A stretch of 8,829 bases of DNA from Pseudomonas sp. (GTDB lineage Bacteria; Pseudomonadota; Gammaproteobacteria; Pseudomonadales; Pseudomonadaceae). The position numbers and the translations under genes are program-made. A model generated the notes under the pieces. That model did no database searches. It was not told the origin of the DNA and saw only the letters and a list, made by a program, of their open reading frames with translations. The stretch lies in contig JARDZH010000044.1 of the NCBI GenBank assembly GCA_029240955.1, positions 1-8,829 of the forward strand. The letters run 5' to 3'. Below are positions 8,735-8,829 of the stretch, piece after piece (position 1 is the stretch's first letter; every line of letters begins with the position of its first letter).

Positions 8735-8829
8735 ATGGCTACGCGACAAGAAAATCTACTCGACTGGCTGCGCGACGCGCACGCAATGGAGCAACAGGCG
8801 GAACACATGCTCAAGGCTCAGTCTAAGCG
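8735..8829 (+). CDS. Ferritin-like DUF892 (YciF-type) stress protein, 5' fragment
   Basis: Thirty-one codons and two bases of a gene that runs off the right edge. The start reads MATRQENLLDWLRDAHAMEQ, followed by AEHMLKAQSK. This is the typical beginning of DUF892/YciF proteins, four-helix ferritin-fold proteins (usually about 160-170 residues) induced by general or osmotic stress in enterics and common in Pseudomonas stress-gene clusters. The conserved DAHAMEQQAE helix carries the first acidic and histidine residues of the presumed metal-binding bundle. GGAGGT (8722-8727) lies seven bases before the ATG. The function is only loosely known. It is transcribed away from the scarred region and is probably unrelated to the reductase-hydrolase block. 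Confidence 0.8.
   Translation, partial: MATRQENLLDWLRDAHAMEQQAEHMLKAQSK

Overview
The window looks like chromosomal DNA of a Pseudomonas, most likely of the fluorescens group. This is inferred from the GC-rich coding sequence, GGAG-type ribosome binding sites, the flavour of the aldo/keto reductases and LysR regulator, an IS66-type remnant and a YciF-like (DUF892) gene start. No marker gene proves the species.

Positions 1-7356 are densely coding, with all eight genes on the plus strand. Block one (88-2681) holds two paralogous aldo/keto reductases flanking a small flavodoxin with a twin-arginine-like leader. The first reductase overlaps the flavodoxin by 4 bases, and the block closes with a strong hairpin-plus-T terminator at 2693-2721. 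Next comes a secreted cupin of the hydroxynitrile-lyase-like type (2744-3211). A 229-base intergenic region follows, carrying a 12-bp palindrome, a GC hairpin and a dyad that fits the LysR-type T-N11-A box. Block two (3441-7356) holds a secreted two-domain carboxymuconolactone-decarboxylase-like protein, a lipoprotein esterase resembling esterase 713, a secreted dienelactone-hydrolase-like enzyme with a cysteine nucleophile, and a LysR regulator. The regulator's ribosome binding site lies inside a perfect inverted repeat.

The striking point is that five consecutive non-reductase proteins all carry export signals, while the two NAD(P)H reductases do not. My reading is a LysR-controlled module that handles a reactive carbonyl, ester or lactone compound, with hydrolytic and redox steps in the envelope and reduction in the cytoplasm. 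The substrate cannot be read from the sequence.

Positions 7357-8734 are a gene-poor, scarred region. It holds a left-end fragment of an IS66-family element with a one-base frameshift in its first gene, an orphan minus-strand terminator at 8198-8224 and one doubtful arginine-rich small ORF. The start of a DUF892/YciF-like ferritin-fold stress protein (8735 onward) runs off the right edge.
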